Below, piece after piece: positions 18,930 to 29,319 of a stretch of DNA of 64,000 nucleotides. The stretch spans positions 1 through 64,000 of the forward strand of contig NZ_JACHXM010000022.1 in assembly GCF_014192055.1 (NCBI RefSeq), in the 5' to 3' direction. The position numbers and the translations under genes were made by a program. The notes under the pieces were generated by a model that saw only the letters and a list, made by a program, of their open reading frames with translations, did not search any database and was not told the origin of the DNA. Origin of the DNA: Halomonas organivorans (GTDB lineage: Bacteria; Pseudomonadota; Gammaproteobacteria; Pseudomonadales; Halomonadaceae). The number at the start of each line of letters is the position of its first letter. Within the stretch, counting starts at the first letter, position 1.

Positions 18930-20330
18930 ATGATCAAAGGTTTTACCCGCTTTCTGCAGAGTCCGGGCGAGCATCTCCGGTCACTGTTCGGTCCTCAGGA
19001 CGCGTCGGCCGCCGGCCCCGAGCTGCGCGTCATCCCCCGCCAGGAGCATCCGGTCTCGCGCCAGCACTTCAGCGATGCCGCTCTCAAGGTGCTGTACCGG
19101 CTGCACAACGCCGGCCACGAAGCCTTCCTGGTAGGAGGGTGCATCCGCGATTCCCTGCTCGGTCGCATGCCCAAGGACTTCGACGTGGCCACCGACGCCA
19201 CCCCTGAGCGGGTCCGTGAGCTGTTCCGCAACTCACGCATCGTCGGCCGCCGCTTCCGTATCGTCCACGTGCGCTTCGGCCGCGAAGTGATCGAGGTCAC
19301 CACCTTCCGCGGCAAGCCCGGCGACGACCATGCCGACCACATCGCCCAGCAGTCCGACGACGGCATGCTGCTGCGCGACAACGTCTGGGGCAACATCGAG
19401 GAAGACGCCATCCGACGCGACTTCACGATCAATGCCCTCTACTACAGCATTGCCGACTTCTCGATCCACGACTTCGCCGACGGCGTGCGGGACATCGAGT
19501 CGCGCACCCTGAGGTTGATCGGCGACCCGGCGACCCGCTATCGCGAGGACCCGGTGCGCATGCTGCGCGCGGTGCGCTTCGCCGCCAAGCTCGACTTCGA
19601 CATCGAGCCGGCCACCGAGGCACCGATCGCCGAGCTCGCCGAACTGCTGCTCCAGGTGCCCCCGGCGCGACTGTTCGACGAAGTGCTCAAACTGTTCATG
19701 GGTGGCCATGGGGTCGAGACCTTCCGTCTGCTACGCGACTACGGCCTGTTTGCCATGCTGTTCCCCGAGGCCGATGAAGCCATGGAGGAATTGCCGTGGG
19801 CGGAGGCGGTCATCGAGCGCGCCCTGGCCAGCACCGATCGACGCATCCACGAAGAGCGCCCGGTAACGCCGGCCTTCCTGTTCGCCGCCCTGCTGTGGGG
19901 CCCGGTGCAGCAGCGCCAGCAGACCCTGGAGGCCGAAGGCATGCCTCCCATCCCGGCGCTGCAGGCCGCCTCCCAACAGGTCATCTCGCGCCAGCTGCAG
20001 CATGTGGCCATTCCCAAGCGTTTCAGCCTGCCGATGCGCGATATCTGGGACCTGCAGCAGCGCCTGCCGCTGCGCCGTGGCAAGAGAGTCTTCCAGACCC
20101 GCGAACATCCGCGCTTCCGTGCCGCCTACGATTTCCTGCTGGTCCGCGAGGCCGCCGGCGAGCTGTCTCCCGGCCTCGGCGACTGGTGGACCGCCTTTCA
20201 GGATGCCGACGAGCACGAACAGCGCCGCCTGCTGGGCAAGGTCGACGCCGATCCGGCCGGCACCCCGGCCCCACGCAACAAGCGCCGCCGACGCCGTCGC
20301 CGTCGCAAGCCGTCCAACGACGACTCATGA
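18930..20330 (+). CDS. pcnB: Poly(A) polymerase I
   Basis: Adds 3' poly(A) tails that promote RNA decay; belongs to the class II nucleotidyltransferases shared with CCA-adding enzymes. 466 residues: GG-x-x-RD motif (GGCIRD, 69-74), catalytic carboxylates in DFDVATD (83-89), RRDFTINALYY, and RMLRAVRFAAKLDF. The C-terminus is a run of arginine/lysine (NKRRRRRRRRK), typical of PcnB and not of CCA enzymes. The start at 18930 avoids running into the terminator. folK begins inside its stop codon (ATGA overlap). Confidence 0.93.
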   Translation: MIKGFTRFLQSPGEHLRSLFGPQDASAAGPELRVIPRQEHPVSRQHFSDAALKVLYRLHNAGHEAFLVGGCIRDSLLGRMPKDFDVATDATPERVRELFRNSRIVGRRFRIVHVRFGREVIEVTTFRGKPGDDHADHIAQQSDDGMLLRDNVWGNIEEDAIRRDFTINALYYSIADFSIHDFADGVRDIESRTLRLIGDPATRYREDPVRMLRAVRFAAKLDFDIEPATEAPIAELAELLLQVPPARLFDEVLKLFMGGHGVETFRLLRDYGLFAMLFPEADEAMEELPWAEAVIERALASTDRRIHEERPVTPAFLFAALLWGPVQQRQQTLEAEGMPPIPALQAASQQVISRQLQHVAIPKRFSLPMRDIWDLQQRLPLRRGKRVFQTREHPRFRAAYDFLLVREAAGELSPGLGDWWTAFQDADEHEQRRLLGKVDADPAGTPAPRNKRRRRRRRRKPSNDDS

Positions 20331-20824
20331 GCCGCCCGCATCGAGCCTGGATCGGGCTCGGCAGCAACCTCGACGATCCCCACGGCCACGTCGAGCGCGC
20401 CCTGGCCGAGCTCGACGCCCTGCCGCTGACGCGACGTCGTCAAGCCTCGTCGCGCTATGCCAGCCGCCCGGTGGGGCCTGCCGATCAGCCCGACTTCGTC
20501 AACGCCGTGGCCGAGCTCTCGACCCGACTGTCGCCGCTGGCACTGCTCGACCAGCTGCAGGCTCTGGAACAGCGCCACGGTCGAGTGCGTGGCCGACGCT
20601 GGGGGCCACGCACCCTCGACCTCGACCTGCTGCTGTTCGATCAACGCCGACTGGCAACGCCACGCCTGACGCTGCCCCATCCGGAAATGGTCCGACGCGC
20701 CTTCGTGCTGGTACCGCTGGCCGAGCTTGATCCCGAGCTCGAGCTGCCGGACGGCCGACACGTCGCTACCCTGGCGATAGCGCTGGACCAGACCGGCCTG
20801 CGCCGGGTGTTACCCTGGCCCTGA
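20327..20824 (+). CDS. folK: Hydroxymethyl-dihydropterin pyrophosphokinase
   Basis: Transfers pyrophosphate from ATP to 6-hydroxymethyl-7,8-dihydropterin in folate synthesis; its product is the substrate of FolP, encoded at 37519-38382. 165 residues with WIGLGSNLDDP at the N-terminus and the signature RRWGPRTLDLDLLLF (Asp pair binding magnesium) followed by LPHPEM. Translationally coupled to pcnB by a 4-bp overlap. Confidence 0.95.
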   Translation: MSRPHRAWIGLGSNLDDPHGHVERALAELDALPLTRRRQASSRYASRPVGPADQPDFVNAVAELSTRLSPLALLDQLQALEQRHGRVRGRRWGPRTLDLDLLLFDQRRLATPRLTLPHPEMVRRAFVLVPLAELDPELELPDGRHVATLAIALDQTGLRRVLPWP

Positions 20825-20875
20825 GACCGACGCCACAGTGTTACCTATCGACACCTTTGCCCGGATCGGGTAACA
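20808..20875. promoter_or_regulatory. Repeated TGTTACC sites upstream of panB
   Basis: TGTTACC at 20808-20814 (end of folK) and 20839-20845, and the inverted GGTAACA at 20869-20875, spaced 31 and 30 bp apart, i.e. about three helical turns. The same heptamer pair flanks the region upstream of crcZ. No sigma-54 promoter is visible before panB, so if these are operators they may work with a sigma-70 promoter near 20850-20880. Confidence 0.35.
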
Positions 20876-20938
20876 ATTGCGGGTTACACGAGGGCCCGGC
20901 CCGCCGATGCCGCCCCGATAACGACACGAGAGCACGCC

Positions 20939-21730
20939 ATGAAAACCGTCACCCTGAGCACGCTGCAGGCCACCAAGCGCGCCGGTGAGGCCTTCAGCTG
21001 CCTGACCGCCTACGATGCCACCTTCGCCCATACCGCCAGCCAGGCCGGTATCGAGGTGCTGCTGGTAGGCGACTCCCTGGGCATGGTCCTGCAGGGTCAC
21101 GCCAGCACGCTGCCCGTCACCCTGGAAGATGTCTGCTATCACACCCGCTGCGTGGCCCGCGGCAAGGGCGCGAGCCTGCTGATGGCCGACCTGCCGTTCA
21201 TGAGCAATGCCAGCACCGAGCGCCTGCTGGAAGATGCTGGGGCGCTGATGCGTGCCGGGGCGGAAATGGTCAAGGTGGAGGGCGAAGCCTGGATGGCCGA
21301 CGGCGTTCGCGAACTGACGCGCCGTGGCGTGCCGGTGTGCGCCCACCTGGGGCTGACGCCCCAGACCGTCTACCAGTTGGGCGGCTACAAGGTACAGGGC
21401 CGCGACGCCGATCAGGCCAGCCGCATCCTCGAGGACGCCCGCACGCTGGTCGAGGCCGGTGCCTCGGTGATCCTGCTCGAGTGCGTGCCGGCGAGCCTGG
21501 GTCGCGCCGTGGCCGAGGCCCTGGACGTGCCGGTGATCGGCATCGGCGCAGGCCCCGACACCGACGGCCAGATCCTGGTGATGCACGACGTGCTCGGCAT
21601 CACCGCCGGGCGCACCCCGCGCTTCGTGAAAAACTTCATGGCAGAAGCCGATGACATCCAGGCGGCGTTCCGCCGCTATCACGAGGACGTCAAGGCGCGG
21701 CGCTTCCCCGCCGAGGAGCACTGTTTCTGA
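20939..21730 (+). CDS. panB: 3-methyl-2-oxobutanoate hydroxymethyltransferase
   Basis: First committed pantothenate step: transfers a methylene from 5,10-methylene-THF to alpha-ketoisovalerate. 263 residues with [10 protein letters not shown], the metal-binding [19 protein letters not shown] and [11 protein letters not shown] blocks. Shares one base with the panC start (TGATG). Confidence 0.96.
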   Translation: MKTVTLSTLQATKRAGEAFSCLTAYDATFAHTASQAGIEVLLVGDSLGMVLQGHASTLPVTLEDVCYHTRCVARGKGASLLMADLPFMSNASTERLLEDAGALMRAGAEMVKVEGEAWMADGVRELTRRGVPVCAHLGLTPQTVYQLGGYKVQGRDADQASRILEDARTLVEAGASVILLECVPASLGRAVAEALDVPVIGIGAGPDTDGQILVMHDVLGITAGRTPRFVKNFMAEADDIQAAFRRYHEDVKARRFPAEEHCF

Positions 21731-22578
21731 TGCGCACCCTGCACGACATCGCTGCACTGCGCGAGGCCCTGGCGACGCATCGTCGGGCCGGTCGCACCAT
21801 CGGCCTGGTGCCGACCATGGGCAATCTGCATGCCGGTCACCTGGCGCTGGTCGCCGCCGCGCGCCGCCGCGCCGACGTGGTGATAGCGACCATCTTCGTC
21901 AACCCGATGCAGTTCGGGCCGAACGAGGATCTCGACGCCTATCCGCGCACCCTGGCGGAAGATCGCGCCAAGCTCGAGGCGGCCGACTGCGACCTGCTGT
22001 TCGCCCCCGACGTGGCCACCATCTATCCGCGCGGCCTCGCCGTCCAGACCCGGATCAGCGTGCCCGAGGTCTCGGAAGGCCTGTGCGGCGGCGATCGCCC
22101 CGGTCATTTCGACGGAGTAGCGACCGTCGTCACCATGCTCTTCAACCTGGTGCAGCCCGATCTCGCCTGCTTCGGCGAGAAGGACTACCAGCAGCTGGCA
22201 GTGATCCGCCGCCTGGTGGCCGACCTGCACCTGCCGATCGAGATCGTCGGCGTGCCCATCGAGCGCGCCGAAGACGGTCTAGCGCTGTCCTCGCGCAATG
22301 GCTATCTGGATCCGGCACAGCGTGCCCTGGCACCCGAGCTCCATCGCACCCTGTGCGGGCTGCGCAAGGCCCTGGAGGCCGGCGAGCCGGTCGAAGACAG
22401 CCTGGCGCACGGCCTTGCACGCCTGCGCGAGGCGGGCTTCGCCCCCGACTACCTGGAACTGCGTGCCGCCGACCTGGGCCCGGTCGGCGAGACCACACGC
22501 GACGCCGTGCTGCTCGTCGCGGCGCGCCTGGGCCCGACCCGGCTGATCGACAACCTGTCGCTGACCCTCCCTCGCTAA
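21730..22578 (+). CDS. panC: Pantothenate synthetase
   Basis: ATP-dependent ligation of pantoate to beta-alanine. 282 residues with [11 protein letters not shown] (HIGH-type), [34 protein letters not shown] and the KMSKS-like SSRNGYL. Cytoplasmic dimer in the family. Overlaps panB by one base and is followed by panD after 36 bp. Confidence 0.96.
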   Translation: MRTLHDIAALREALATHRRAGRTIGLVPTMGNLHAGHLALVAAARRRADVVIATIFVNPMQFGPNEDLDAYPRTLAEDRAKLEAADCDLLFAPDVATIYPRGLAVQTRISVPEVSEGLCGGDRPGHFDGVATVVTMLFNLVQPDLACFGEKDYQQLAVIRRLVADLHLPIEIVGVPIERAEDGLALSSRNGYLDPAQRALAPELHRTLCGLRKALEAGEPVEDSLAHGLARLREAGFAPDYLELRAADLGPVGETTRDAVLLVAARLGPTRLIDNLSLTLPR

Positions 22579-22614
22579 AGGCCCGGCCACCGCCACCACA
22601 GGAGTTGCCCGTCC

Positions 22615-22995
22615 ATGCTGACCACCATGCTCAAGGCCAAGCTGCACATGGCCCGCGTCACCCACGCCGTCCTGAACTACGAGGGTTCCTGCGCCATCGA
22701 TGGCGAACTGCTGGACATGTCCGGCATCCGCGACAACGAGCAGATCCAGATCTACAACGTCGAGAACGGCCAGCGCTTCACGACCTACGCGATCCGCGCC
22801 GAGGAAGGGTCGAAGGTGATCTCGGTCAACGGCGCCGCCGCCCACCTGGCCAGCGAAGGCCAAAGGGTGATCATCTGCAGCTATGCCCAGTACACGGAAG
22901 CCGAGCTCGACGCCCACGAGCCCTCCCTGGTCTACCTGCAGGAAGGCAACGTCGTCAGCCACACCAGCAACGCCATTCCCGTCCAGCTCGCCTGA
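22615..22995 (+). CDS. panD: Aspartate 1-decarboxylase
   Basis: Makes beta-alanine for PanC. Pyruvoyl enzyme: the 126-residue proenzyme cleaves itself between Gly24 and Ser25 in NYEGSCAI, and Ser25 becomes the pyruvoyl group. Conserved [14 protein letters not shown] start, and [20 protein letters not shown] in the C-terminal half. AGGAG precedes the ATG by 9 nt. All three panBCD genes are together, so the whole beta-alanine to pantothenate branch is encoded here. Confidence 0.96.
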   Translation: MLTTMLKAKLHMARVTHAVLNYEGSCAIDGELLDMSGIRDNEQIQIYNVENGQRFTTYAIRAEEGSKVISVNGAAAHLASEGQRVIICSYAQYTEAELDAHEPSLVYLQEGNVVSHTSNAIPVQLA

Positions 22996-23074
22996 TCCGC
23001 GCCAGGGTATCGCTCCGGCTGCCTCCCGCTCACTCGCCTATACTGAAGTTCCATTTCTTTTACCTCAGCGGGGA

Positions 23075-23104
23075 TTGCCGCAGCGCACAAAAGTCCCCTA
23101 TGCT
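23075..23104 (+). promoter_or_regulatory. Thiolase promoter
   Basis: TTGCCG (23075-23080), 18-nt spacer, TATGCT (23099-23104), 38 nt before the start codon. Good -10, fair -35. Confidence 0.45.
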
Positions 23105-23142
23105 GAGCGGACGCTCGTCCGCGAACTTCAGGAGTAAGCCTC

Positions 23143-24318
23143 ATGCAAGAAGTGGTGATCGTTGCCGCCCGTCGTACCGCCGTGGGTGCCTTCGGCGGCT
23201 CCCTGGCAGGCATTCCCGCCAGCGACCTGGGCGCCCATGTCATCAAGGACATCCTGGCCAGCACCGGCGTCGCCGCCGATCAGGTCGACGAGGTACTGCT
23301 CGGTCAAGTGCTGACCGCCGGGGTCGGCCAGAACCCCGCTCGCCAGGCCGCCATCAAGGGCGGACTGCCAGACGCGGTGCCCGCCATGACCATCAACAAG
23401 GTCTGCGGCTCCGGCCTCAAGGCGCTGCACCTGGGCGCCCAGGCGATCATGCTCGGCGACGCCGAGGTGATCCTGGCCGGCGGCCAGGAAAACATGTCGC
23501 TGTCCCCGCACGTGCTGCCCAACTCGCGCAACGGCCAGCGCATGGGCGACTGGAAGGCCATCGACTCCATGGTTCACGACGGCCTGTGGGACGCCTTCAA
23601 CAACTTCCACATGGGCATCACCGCCGAGAATCTGGCCGAGAAGTACAGCATCACTCGCGAGGCGATGGACGAGTTCGCCGCCGCTTCCCAGCAGAAGGCC
23701 GCCGCCGCCATCCGCGAGGGCAAGTTCAAGGGCCAGATCGTTCCGGTGGAGATTCCCCAGCGCAAGGGTGACCCGGTGGTCTTCGACACCGACGAGAACC
23801 CCCGCGAAGTCACCGCCGACAAGCTCGGCGGCATGCGCCCGGCGTTCAAGAAGGACGGCACCGTCACCGCCGGCAACGCCTCATCGATCAACGACGGCGC
23901 CGCCGTGGTGATGCTGTGCTCCGCCGAGAAGGCCAAGGCCCTTGGCCTCGAGCCGCTGGCCCGCATCAAGGCCTACTCCAACGCCGGCGTCGATCCGGCG
24001 ATCATGGGCATCGGCCCGGCACCGGCTACCCGTCGCTGCCTGGAGAAGGCCGGCTGGAGCCTCGACGACCTGGACCTGATCGAAGCCAACGAGGCCTTCG
24101 CCGCCCAGGCGCTGTCGGTCAACAAGGAGCTCGGCTGGGACGCCTCGAAGATCAACGTCAACGGCGGCGCCATTGCGCTGGGCCATCCGATCGGCGCCTC
24201 CGGCTGCCGTATCCTGGTGACCCTGGTGCACGAGATGATCGCCCGCGATGCCAAGAAAGGCCTGGCCACGCTGTGCATCGGCGGCGGGCAAGGTGTGGCA
24301 CTCGCCATCGAACGCTAA
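23143..24318 (+). CDS. Acetyl-CoA acetyltransferase (beta-ketothiolase)
   Basis: Condenses two acetyl-CoA to acetoacetyl-CoA, or the reverse. 391 residues with the nucleophile Cys88 in NKVCGSG, His348 in GHPIGASG and Cys378 in CIGGGQG; all three catalytic residues are present. Length and sequence fit biosynthetic thiolases (PhaA/AtoB). Halomonads commonly store polyhydroxybutyrate, but no phaB or phaC is nearby, so a role in that pathway or in acetoacetate use cannot be fixed. Single-gene unit with AGGAGTAAG 8 nt before the ATG and a strong terminator. Confidence 0.93.
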   Translation: MQEVVIVAARRTAVGAFGGSLAGIPASDLGAHVIKDILASTGVAADQVDEVLLGQVLTAGVGQNPARQAAIKGGLPDAVPAMTINKVCGSGLKALHLGAQAIMLGDAEVILAGGQENMSLSPHVLPNSRNGQRMGDWKAIDSMVHDGLWDAFNNFHMGITAENLAEKYSITREAMDEFAAASQQKAAAAIREGKFKGQIVPVEIPQRKGDPVVFDTDENPREVTADKLGGMRPAFKKDGTVTAGNASSINDGAAVVMLCSAEKAKALGLEPLARIKAYSNAGVDPAIMGIGPAPATRRCLEKAGWSLDDLDLIEANEAFAAQALSVNKELGWDASKINVNGGAIALGHPIGASGCRILVTLVHEMIARDAKKGLATLCIGGGQGVALAIER

Positions 24319-24376
24319 GAGTGGAAGTACCGGCGCTCGGCGACTTCGCATGAAGGGTGCCAACCGCTGAATGAAA

Positions 24377-24406
24377 AGCCCCCGCTCAGATGAGCGGGGG
24401 CTTTTT
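24377..24406. terminator. Bidirectional terminator, thiolase / MFS gene
   Basis: Perfect 12-bp stem (AGCCCCCGCTCA / TGAGCGGGGGCT) with a GA centre, flanked by AAAA and TTTTT, so it serves both convergent genes. Confidence 0.92.
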
Positions 24407-24430
24407 CGTTCAGCCTGGCCTCCCTCGGCC

Positions 24431-25639
24431 TCAGCCCTGGGGTGGCCCAACCACCCGGGAGGGCGTGCACGCCACCAGCGCCGCGGCCAGGGTAAACAGC
24501 GCCCCGGCGCCGAGCAGCACGCCGGTCAAGCCGATGGCATCCACCACCCGGCCGCCGGCCATGGCACCGATGCCGATCGACAGGTTGAAGACGAAGGCCA
24601 TCAGCGCGGTGGCCGCCTCGGTATTCAGGGCACTCTTGAGGATCCAGGTCTGCAGGCTCACCGAGATGCTGCCGAACACGGCCCCCCACAGCATCAGCAG
24701 CCCGATCGCGGTGGCCGGCTCTTGCCCCAGCCAGGGGAACGCCAGGGTCGCCACGGCGAGCAGCAGCGGAATCACCAGTACGGTGGCATAGGGCCGCCGC
24801 CCGGCGGCGCTGCCGGCGAGAAAGTTGCCCGCCAGCCCCGCCCCGCCGTAGCAAAGCAGCAGGGTGCTGACGCTGGTCAGGGGAATGCCGGCAATATGCT
24901 GCAGGATCGGACTGACGAAGGTGTAGGCAGCGAAGTGCCCCATCACGATCAGTGCGGTGACGGCCACCCCGACCCGCACCCCACGGCTGGCGAACTGGCC
25001 GGCCAGGCTGGAAAGCCGCACCGGCTGCTGCGCCGGCAGCGATGGCAGCAGCTGCCACAGCGCGATCGTCACCACCAGGCTCAGTCCCGACAGCGAGCCG
25101 AAGGCGATACGCCAGTCGGTATGCTCGCCGAGCCAGGTGCCTGCCGGCACGCCCAGCACCGACGCCCCTGCCACACCACTGAAGATCAGCGCCATGGCGC
25201 GAGGCACCTGTGGCAGTGCCACCAGACGCCCGGCCAGCCCACCGGCGATGGCCCAGAAGCCGCCGATGCACACGCCCACCAGCACCCGGGTGGCCAACAG
25301 CATGGCGAACCCCTCGGCCACCGCGCCAAGCAGGCTGGCCAGGGTCATCAACGCCATCAGCCCGGTGAGCAGCCAACGACGATCCAAACGGCCCACCGCT
25401 ACCGGCAGCAGCGGTGCGGCGAACGCCGCCACCACGCCGGGCACGGTGATCAACAGCCCCGCGATACCCGGTGTGACGGCAAGCGAATCGGCTACCTGGG
25501 AGAGCAGCCCGATGGGCAGTTGCTCGGCGGTGACCAGCAGGAAGATGCCGATCATCACCGCGCCCACGCCCAGCCAGTCGCGGCGCTGGGTCATGGCCTT
25601 GGCGGCGGATGATGATGGGTCGGAATCGTGGCGCGTCAT
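24431..25639 (-). CDS. MFS transporter, drug:H+ antiporter-1 family (AraJ/NepI-like)
   Basis: Inner-membrane protein of 402 residues with 12 predicted transmembrane segments beginning at about residue 23. Features fitting the NepI/AraJ/YdhP branch are EQLPIGLLS in helix 1, GRLDRRWLL between helices 2 and 3 (motif A-like), and GVCIGGFWAIAGGLAGRLV (helix 4-5). Members export sugars, nucleosides or drugs; the substrate here is unknown. Single gene, no adjacent regulator. Confidence 0.82.
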   Translation of the reverse strand: MTRHDSDPSSSAAKAMTQRRDWLGVGAVMIGIFLLVTAEQLPIGLLSQVADSLAVTPGIAGLLITVPGVVAAFAAPLLPVAVGRLDRRWLLTGLMALMTLASLLGAVAEGFAMLLATRVLVGVCIGGFWAIAGGLAGRLVALPQVPRAMALIFSGVAGASVLGVPAGTWLGEHTDWRIAFGSLSGLSLVVTIALWQLLPSLPAQQPVRLSSLAGQFASRGVRVGVAVTALIVMGHFAAYTFVSPILQHIAGIPLTSVSTLLLCYGGAGLAGNFLAGSAAGRRPYATVLVIPLLLAVATLAFPWLGQEPATAIGLLMLWGAVFGSISVSLQTWILKSALNTEAATALMAFVFNLSIGIGAMAGGRVVDAIGLTGVLLGAGALFTLAAALVACTPSRVVGPPQG

Positions 25640-25679
25640 GGGTCGTCCTTGATCGATGGCGGGGCCGGCCCCGGAACGA

Positions 25680-25713
25680 GAACGCCCCCGCGGCGTGAGC
25701 CACGGGGGCGTTC
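25680..25713 (-). terminator. Hairpin after pnp
   Basis: GAACGCCCCCG (25680-25690) pairs with CGGGGGCGTTC (25703-25713), 18 nt beyond the pnp stop. The T-run lies on the plus side (CTCTTTTA), so on the pnp transcript it is more a stabilising 3' hairpin than a classical terminator. Confidence 0.6.
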
Positions 25714-25731
25714 GGCTCTTTTATCGTGCGA

Positions 25732-27864
25732 TCAGAGCTCGGTCGCGGCTTCCTCGGCCTCGAAAGCACTCTTCTCTTCCGGCGTGATTTCCTTGATGGT
25801 CAGCTTCACCCGGTTGCGATTGTCGATATCGAGCACCTTGACCACCGGCTCGTCTCCCTCGTTGAGGAAGTCGCGCACGTCGTTGACGCGCTCGGGCACG
25901 ATCTGGGAGATGTGCACCAGGCCATCGGTGCCCGGCATGATGTTGACGAAGGCGCCGAAGTCGGCGATCCGCACCACCTTGCCGCGATACAGCTTGCCGA
26001 TCTCCGGCTCGGCGGTGATCGCCAGCACGGTGTCGATAGCCGCCTTGGCCGCCGACTTATCCTCGGCGTAGATGCGCACGGTGCCGTCGTCGTCCAGGTC
26101 GATGGAGGCACCGGTGTCCTCGCAGATCTTGCGGATGGTGGCGCCGCCCTTGCCGATGACGTCGCGGATCTTCTCCGGATCGATCTTGATCGTGGCCATG
26201 GAGGGCGCGTTCTCGGAGACCTCTGCACGGCTCTGGGCGATCACCGCGTTCATCTGCTCGAGGATGCTCAGGCGGGCCTCGTTGGCCTGCTGCAGCGCCT
26301 GCTCCATGATCTCCTCGTTGATGCCCTCGATCTTGATGTCCATCTGCAGGGCGGTAACGCCGGAGGCCGAGCCGGCCACCTTGAAGTCCATGTCGCCGAG
26401 GTGATCCTCATCGCCGAGGATATCGGTCAGCACGGCGAAGCCGTCATCGTCCTTGACCAGGCCCATGGCGATGCCGGCCACCGGGGCCTTCATGGGCACG
26501 CCGGCATCCATCAGCGCCAGCGAGGAGCCGCACACGGAAGCCATGGAGCTGGAGCCGTTGGACTCGGTGATCTCGGAAACCACGCGGATGGTGTAGGGGA
26601 ACTCATCCTCGGCGGGCAGCATGGCCTGGACGCCGCGGCGCGCCAGACGGCCGTGGCCGATCTCGCGACGCTTCGGGCCGCCCATGAAGCCGGCCTCGCC
26701 CACGCTGTAGGGAGGGAAGTTGTAGTGCAGCAGGAAGCGGTCCTTGCGCTCGCCTTCCAGCGACTCGATCAGCTGAGCGTCGCGCAGGGTGCCGAGGGTG
26801 GCCACGACCACGGCCTGGGTCTCGCCGCGGGTAAAGATCGCCGAGCCGTGGGTCTTGGGCAGGCTGCCGACCTCGATGTCGAGCGGACGCACGGTCTTGT
26901 GATCGCGGCCGTCGATGCGCGGCTCGCCCTTGATGACCCGGGAGCGCACCACGCGCTTCTCGAGGCCGGCGAAGGCCCCCTTGACCTCGTCGGCAGCGAA
27001 CTGGCCCTCTTCCTCACCGGCCAGCTGCGCTACGGCCTCGTCCTTCAGCGCGGACAGGGCGTCCTGGCGGGCCATCTTGTCGGTGATGCGATAGGCCTCG
27101 CCGACCTTGGCTTCGAAGCCCAGTGCCACGGCGTCCTTGAGAGCGGTGTTCTCGGCGGCCGGCTGCCAGTCCCAACGCGGCTTGCCGGCCTCGGCGGCCA
27201 GCTCGTTGATGGCGGAGACGGCGACCTGCATCTCCTGGTGGCCATAGAGCACGGCGCCCAGCATCTCGTCCTCGAGCAGCTCGTTGGCCTCGGACTCGAC
27301 CATCAGCACGGCCTTCTCGGTGCCGGCGACGACCATGTTGAGCTCGGACGTGGTGAGCTCCTCGACGGTGGGGTTGAGGAAGTAGCCCTTGTCCTCGGTG
27401 AAGCCAACGCGAGCGGCGCCGATCGGGCCGTTGAAGGGCACCCCGGAGACGGCCAGCGCAGCGGAGGTACCGATCATGGCGGCGATGTCCGGGTCCTGGT
27501 TACGGTCGGTGGAGAGCACCGTGCAGATGACCTGGACCTCGTTCATGAAGCCCTTCGGGAACAGCGGGCGGATCGGGCGATCGATCAGCCGCGAGGTGAG
27601 GGTTTCCTTCTCGGTGGGACGCCCCTCGCGCTTGAAGAAGCCGCCGGGAATCTTGCCGACCGCGTAGGTCTTCTCCTGGTAGTGGACGGACAGCGGGAAG
27701 AACGGCTGGGCGGGATTGACGTCCTTCTTCGCCACCACGGTGCACAGCACCACGGTGTCGTCCATGGTGACCATCACGGCACCGGAGGCCTGGCGGGCGA
27801 TGCGCCCGGTTTCCAGGGTGACGGTACTGCGACCGTACTCAAACGTTTTCTTGACCGGGTTCAC
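25732..27864 (-). CDS. pnp: Polynucleotide phosphorylase
   Basis: 3'-5' phosphorolytic exoribonuclease of the RNA degradosome. 710 residues: two RNase PH-like domains (about 10-220 and 310-545, with [11 protein letters not shown] and [15 protein letters not shown]), a KH domain (about 550-610, [13 protein letters not shown]) and an S1 domain (about 615-690). I chose the GTG at 27864, giving [11 protein letters not shown], because GAAGGAAG lies 6 nt upstream and it matches the family N-terminus; a TTG 15 bp upstream is the alternative. Follows rpsO after a strong terminator, the usual arrangement. Confidence 0.95.
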   Translation of the reverse strand: MNPVKKTFEYGRSTVTLETGRIARQASGAVMVTMDDTVVLCTVVAKKDVNPAQPFFPLSVHYQEKTYAVGKIPGGFFKREGRPTEKETLTSRLIDRPIRPLFPKGFMNEVQVICTVLSTDRNQDPDIAAMIGTSAALAVSGVPFNGPIGAARVGFTEDKGYFLNPTVEELTTSELNMVVAGTEKAVLMVESEANELLEDEMLGAVLYGHQEMQVAVSAINELAAEAGKPRWDWQPAAENTALKDAVALGFEAKVGEAYRITDKMARQDALSALKDEAVAQLAGEEEGQFAADEVKGAFAGLEKRVVRSRVIKGEPRIDGRDHKTVRPLDIEVGSLPKTHGSAIFTRGETQAVVVATLGTLRDAQLIESLEGERKDRFLLHYNFPPYSVGEAGFMGGPKRREIGHGRLARRGVQAMLPAEDEFPYTIRVVSEITESNGSSSMASVCGSSLALMDAGVPMKAPVAGIAMGLVKDDDGFAVLTDILGDEDHLGDMDFKVAGSASGVTALQMDIKIEGINEEIMEQALQQANEARLSILEQMNAVIAQSRAEVSENAPSMATIKIDPEKIRDVIGKGGATIRKICEDTGASIDLDDDGTVRIYAEDKSAAKAAIDTVLAITAEPEIGKLYRGKVVRIADFGAFVNIMPGTDGLVHISQIVPERVNDVRDFLNEGDEPVVKVLDIDNRNRVKLTIKEITPEEKSAFEAEEAATEL

Positions 27865-27978
27865 GGCGACTTCCTTCAACTTTTCGATTCATGTTCGGGT
27901 CGTTTCGACTCGGCGACCATTTTAGGGGTTGACGCTCGCGAGGGCCACCGGTCAAACAGTGCACCGACCATAAACGCA

Positions 27979-28008
27979 AAACGGGCAGCCCCGGAGGGCT
28001 GCCCGTTT
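27979..28008 (-). terminator. rpsO terminator
   Basis: Perfect 13-bp stem (AAACGGGCAGCCC / GGGCTGCCCGTTT) with a CGGA loop; on the minus strand followed by TTTTGCGTTTA. Separates rpsO from pnp, probably incompletely as in other gammaproteobacteria. Confidence 0.9.
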
Positions 28009-28031
28009 CACGTCGTCCTGGACGCCGTCGC

Positions 28032-28301
28032 TTAGCGACGGAGGCCGAGGCGCTGGATCAGTGACTGATAGCGCTCGAAGTCCTTGCGCTTCAGGTAGTC
28101 CAGCAGCTTGCGGCGCTGGTTGACCATGCGGATCAGGCCACGACGGGAGTGGTGATCCTGCTTGTTGGTCTTGAAGTGATCCTGCAGGCCGTCGATGTTG
28201 GCGGTCAGCAGGGCCACCTGCACCTCGGGGGAACCGGTGTCGTTCTCGCCACGGCCGTATTCGTTGACGATCTCGGCCTTCTGCTCAGCGGTCAGTGCCA
28301 T
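28032..28301 (-). CDS. rpsO: 30S ribosomal protein S15
   Basis: 89-residue primary 16S rRNA-binding protein. It carries the canonical blocks [23 protein letters not shown] ([20 protein letters not shown]), [20 protein letters not shown] and the C-terminal [19 protein letters not shown] is about 8 nt before the ATG. S15 represses its own translation in E. coli through a leader structure; I did not identify one here. Confidence 0.98.
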   Translation of the reverse strand: MALTAEQKAEIVNEYGRGENDTGSPEVQVALLTANIDGLQDHFKTNKQDHHSRRGLIRMVNQRRKLLDYLKRKDFERYQSLIQRLGLRR

Positions 28302-28392
28302 CTGTCTCTCCAGTTCAGCAATATGCCTGAATGATGTGAATGTCGGAGACCACGCATATTTGCAGTCTCCACGCCGGCCCCGAAGGGTCGGA

Positions 28393-29319
28393 TCATGCCG
28401 AGTCCGCCTCGGCGGTGCTCAGCAGGCGGCGCGGGGCGATCTCCCCCGCCGCTCTCACCACGCCGAGCCCCAGGAAGGTCTCGTCGCGATAGAGTCTGGC
28501 CAGGCCGTCGACCGGCAACTCGCCGGTGTCACACCTGGCACCCTGGCCGTGCAGCAGGCGACTCGCCGCCTGCTCGTCCAGAGCCAGCCTGGGCAGGTCG
28601 GCCACCAGCACGTCCACCGGCAGCAGCACGCCTTCGCGGGCCGCCTGGTCCGGCAACGTCTCCAGAGCCTCCGGCCTCAGCATGCCGTCGGCGCCGAAGG
28701 GGCCGGTGGCCAGCCGCCGCAGGGCGCTGATGTGGGCGCCACAGCCGAGCGCCTCGCCGATGTCCTCGGCCAGCGTGCGGATGTAGGTGCCCTTGCTCAC
28801 CCGCACCTCCAGTTCGAAGGCGTGGCCCTCGAACGCAAGAAGGCGCGCATCATACACCGTCACGCGGCGCACTGCACGCTCCACGGTCTTGCCCTCGCGA
28901 GCCAGTTCGTAGAGCTTGCGCCCCTGGTGCTTGAGCGCCGAGTACATCGGCGGCACCTGGTCGATCTCGCCGGTGAAGCGCTCGAGAACCCCGCGCAGGT
29001 CGGCCTCCACGAGGCGTGGCACCTCGCGGCGCTCGACCACCTCGCCCTCGGCGTCGCCGGAGTCGGTGATCGTCCCGAGCTCGACCCGGGTGCGATACGT
29101 CTTGTCGGCATCGAGCAGGAAGGCCGAGAACTTGGTGGCCTCGCCGAAGCACACCGGCAACAGGCCGGTGGCCATCGGGTCGAGGGTGCCGGTGTGGCCG
29201 GCCTTCTGTGCCTGGAACAGGCGCCGGGCCCGCTGCAGCGCATGATTGCTGGACGCACCCTGGGGCTTGTCCAGCAGCAGCACGCCGTTGACCGGCAATC
29301 CGCGACGCCGACGCGCCAT
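28393..29319 (-). CDS. truB: tRNA pseudouridine(55) synthase
   Basis: Makes pseudouridine 55 in the T-loop of tRNAs. 308 residues with [14 protein letters not shown], the catalytic [12 protein letters not shown] (Asp47), [17 protein letters not shown] block, and a small C-terminal PUA-like region (about 245-308, [16 protein letters not shown]). Overlaps rbfA by one base at its start. Confidence 0.96.
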   Translation of the reverse strand: MARRRRGLPVNGVLLLDKPQGASSNHALQRARRLFQAQKAGHTGTLDPMATGLLPVCFGEATKFSAFLLDADKTYRTRVELGTITDSGDAEGEVVERREVPRLVEADLRGVLERFTGEIDQVPPMYSALKHQGRKLYELAREGKTVERAVRRVTVYDARLLAFEGHAFELEVRVSKGTYIRTLAEDIGEALGCGAHISALRRLATGPFGADGMLRPEALETLPDQAAREGVLLPVDVLVADLPRLALDEQAASRLLHGQGARCDTGELPVDGLARLYRDETFLGLGVVRAAGEIAPRRLLSTAEADSA

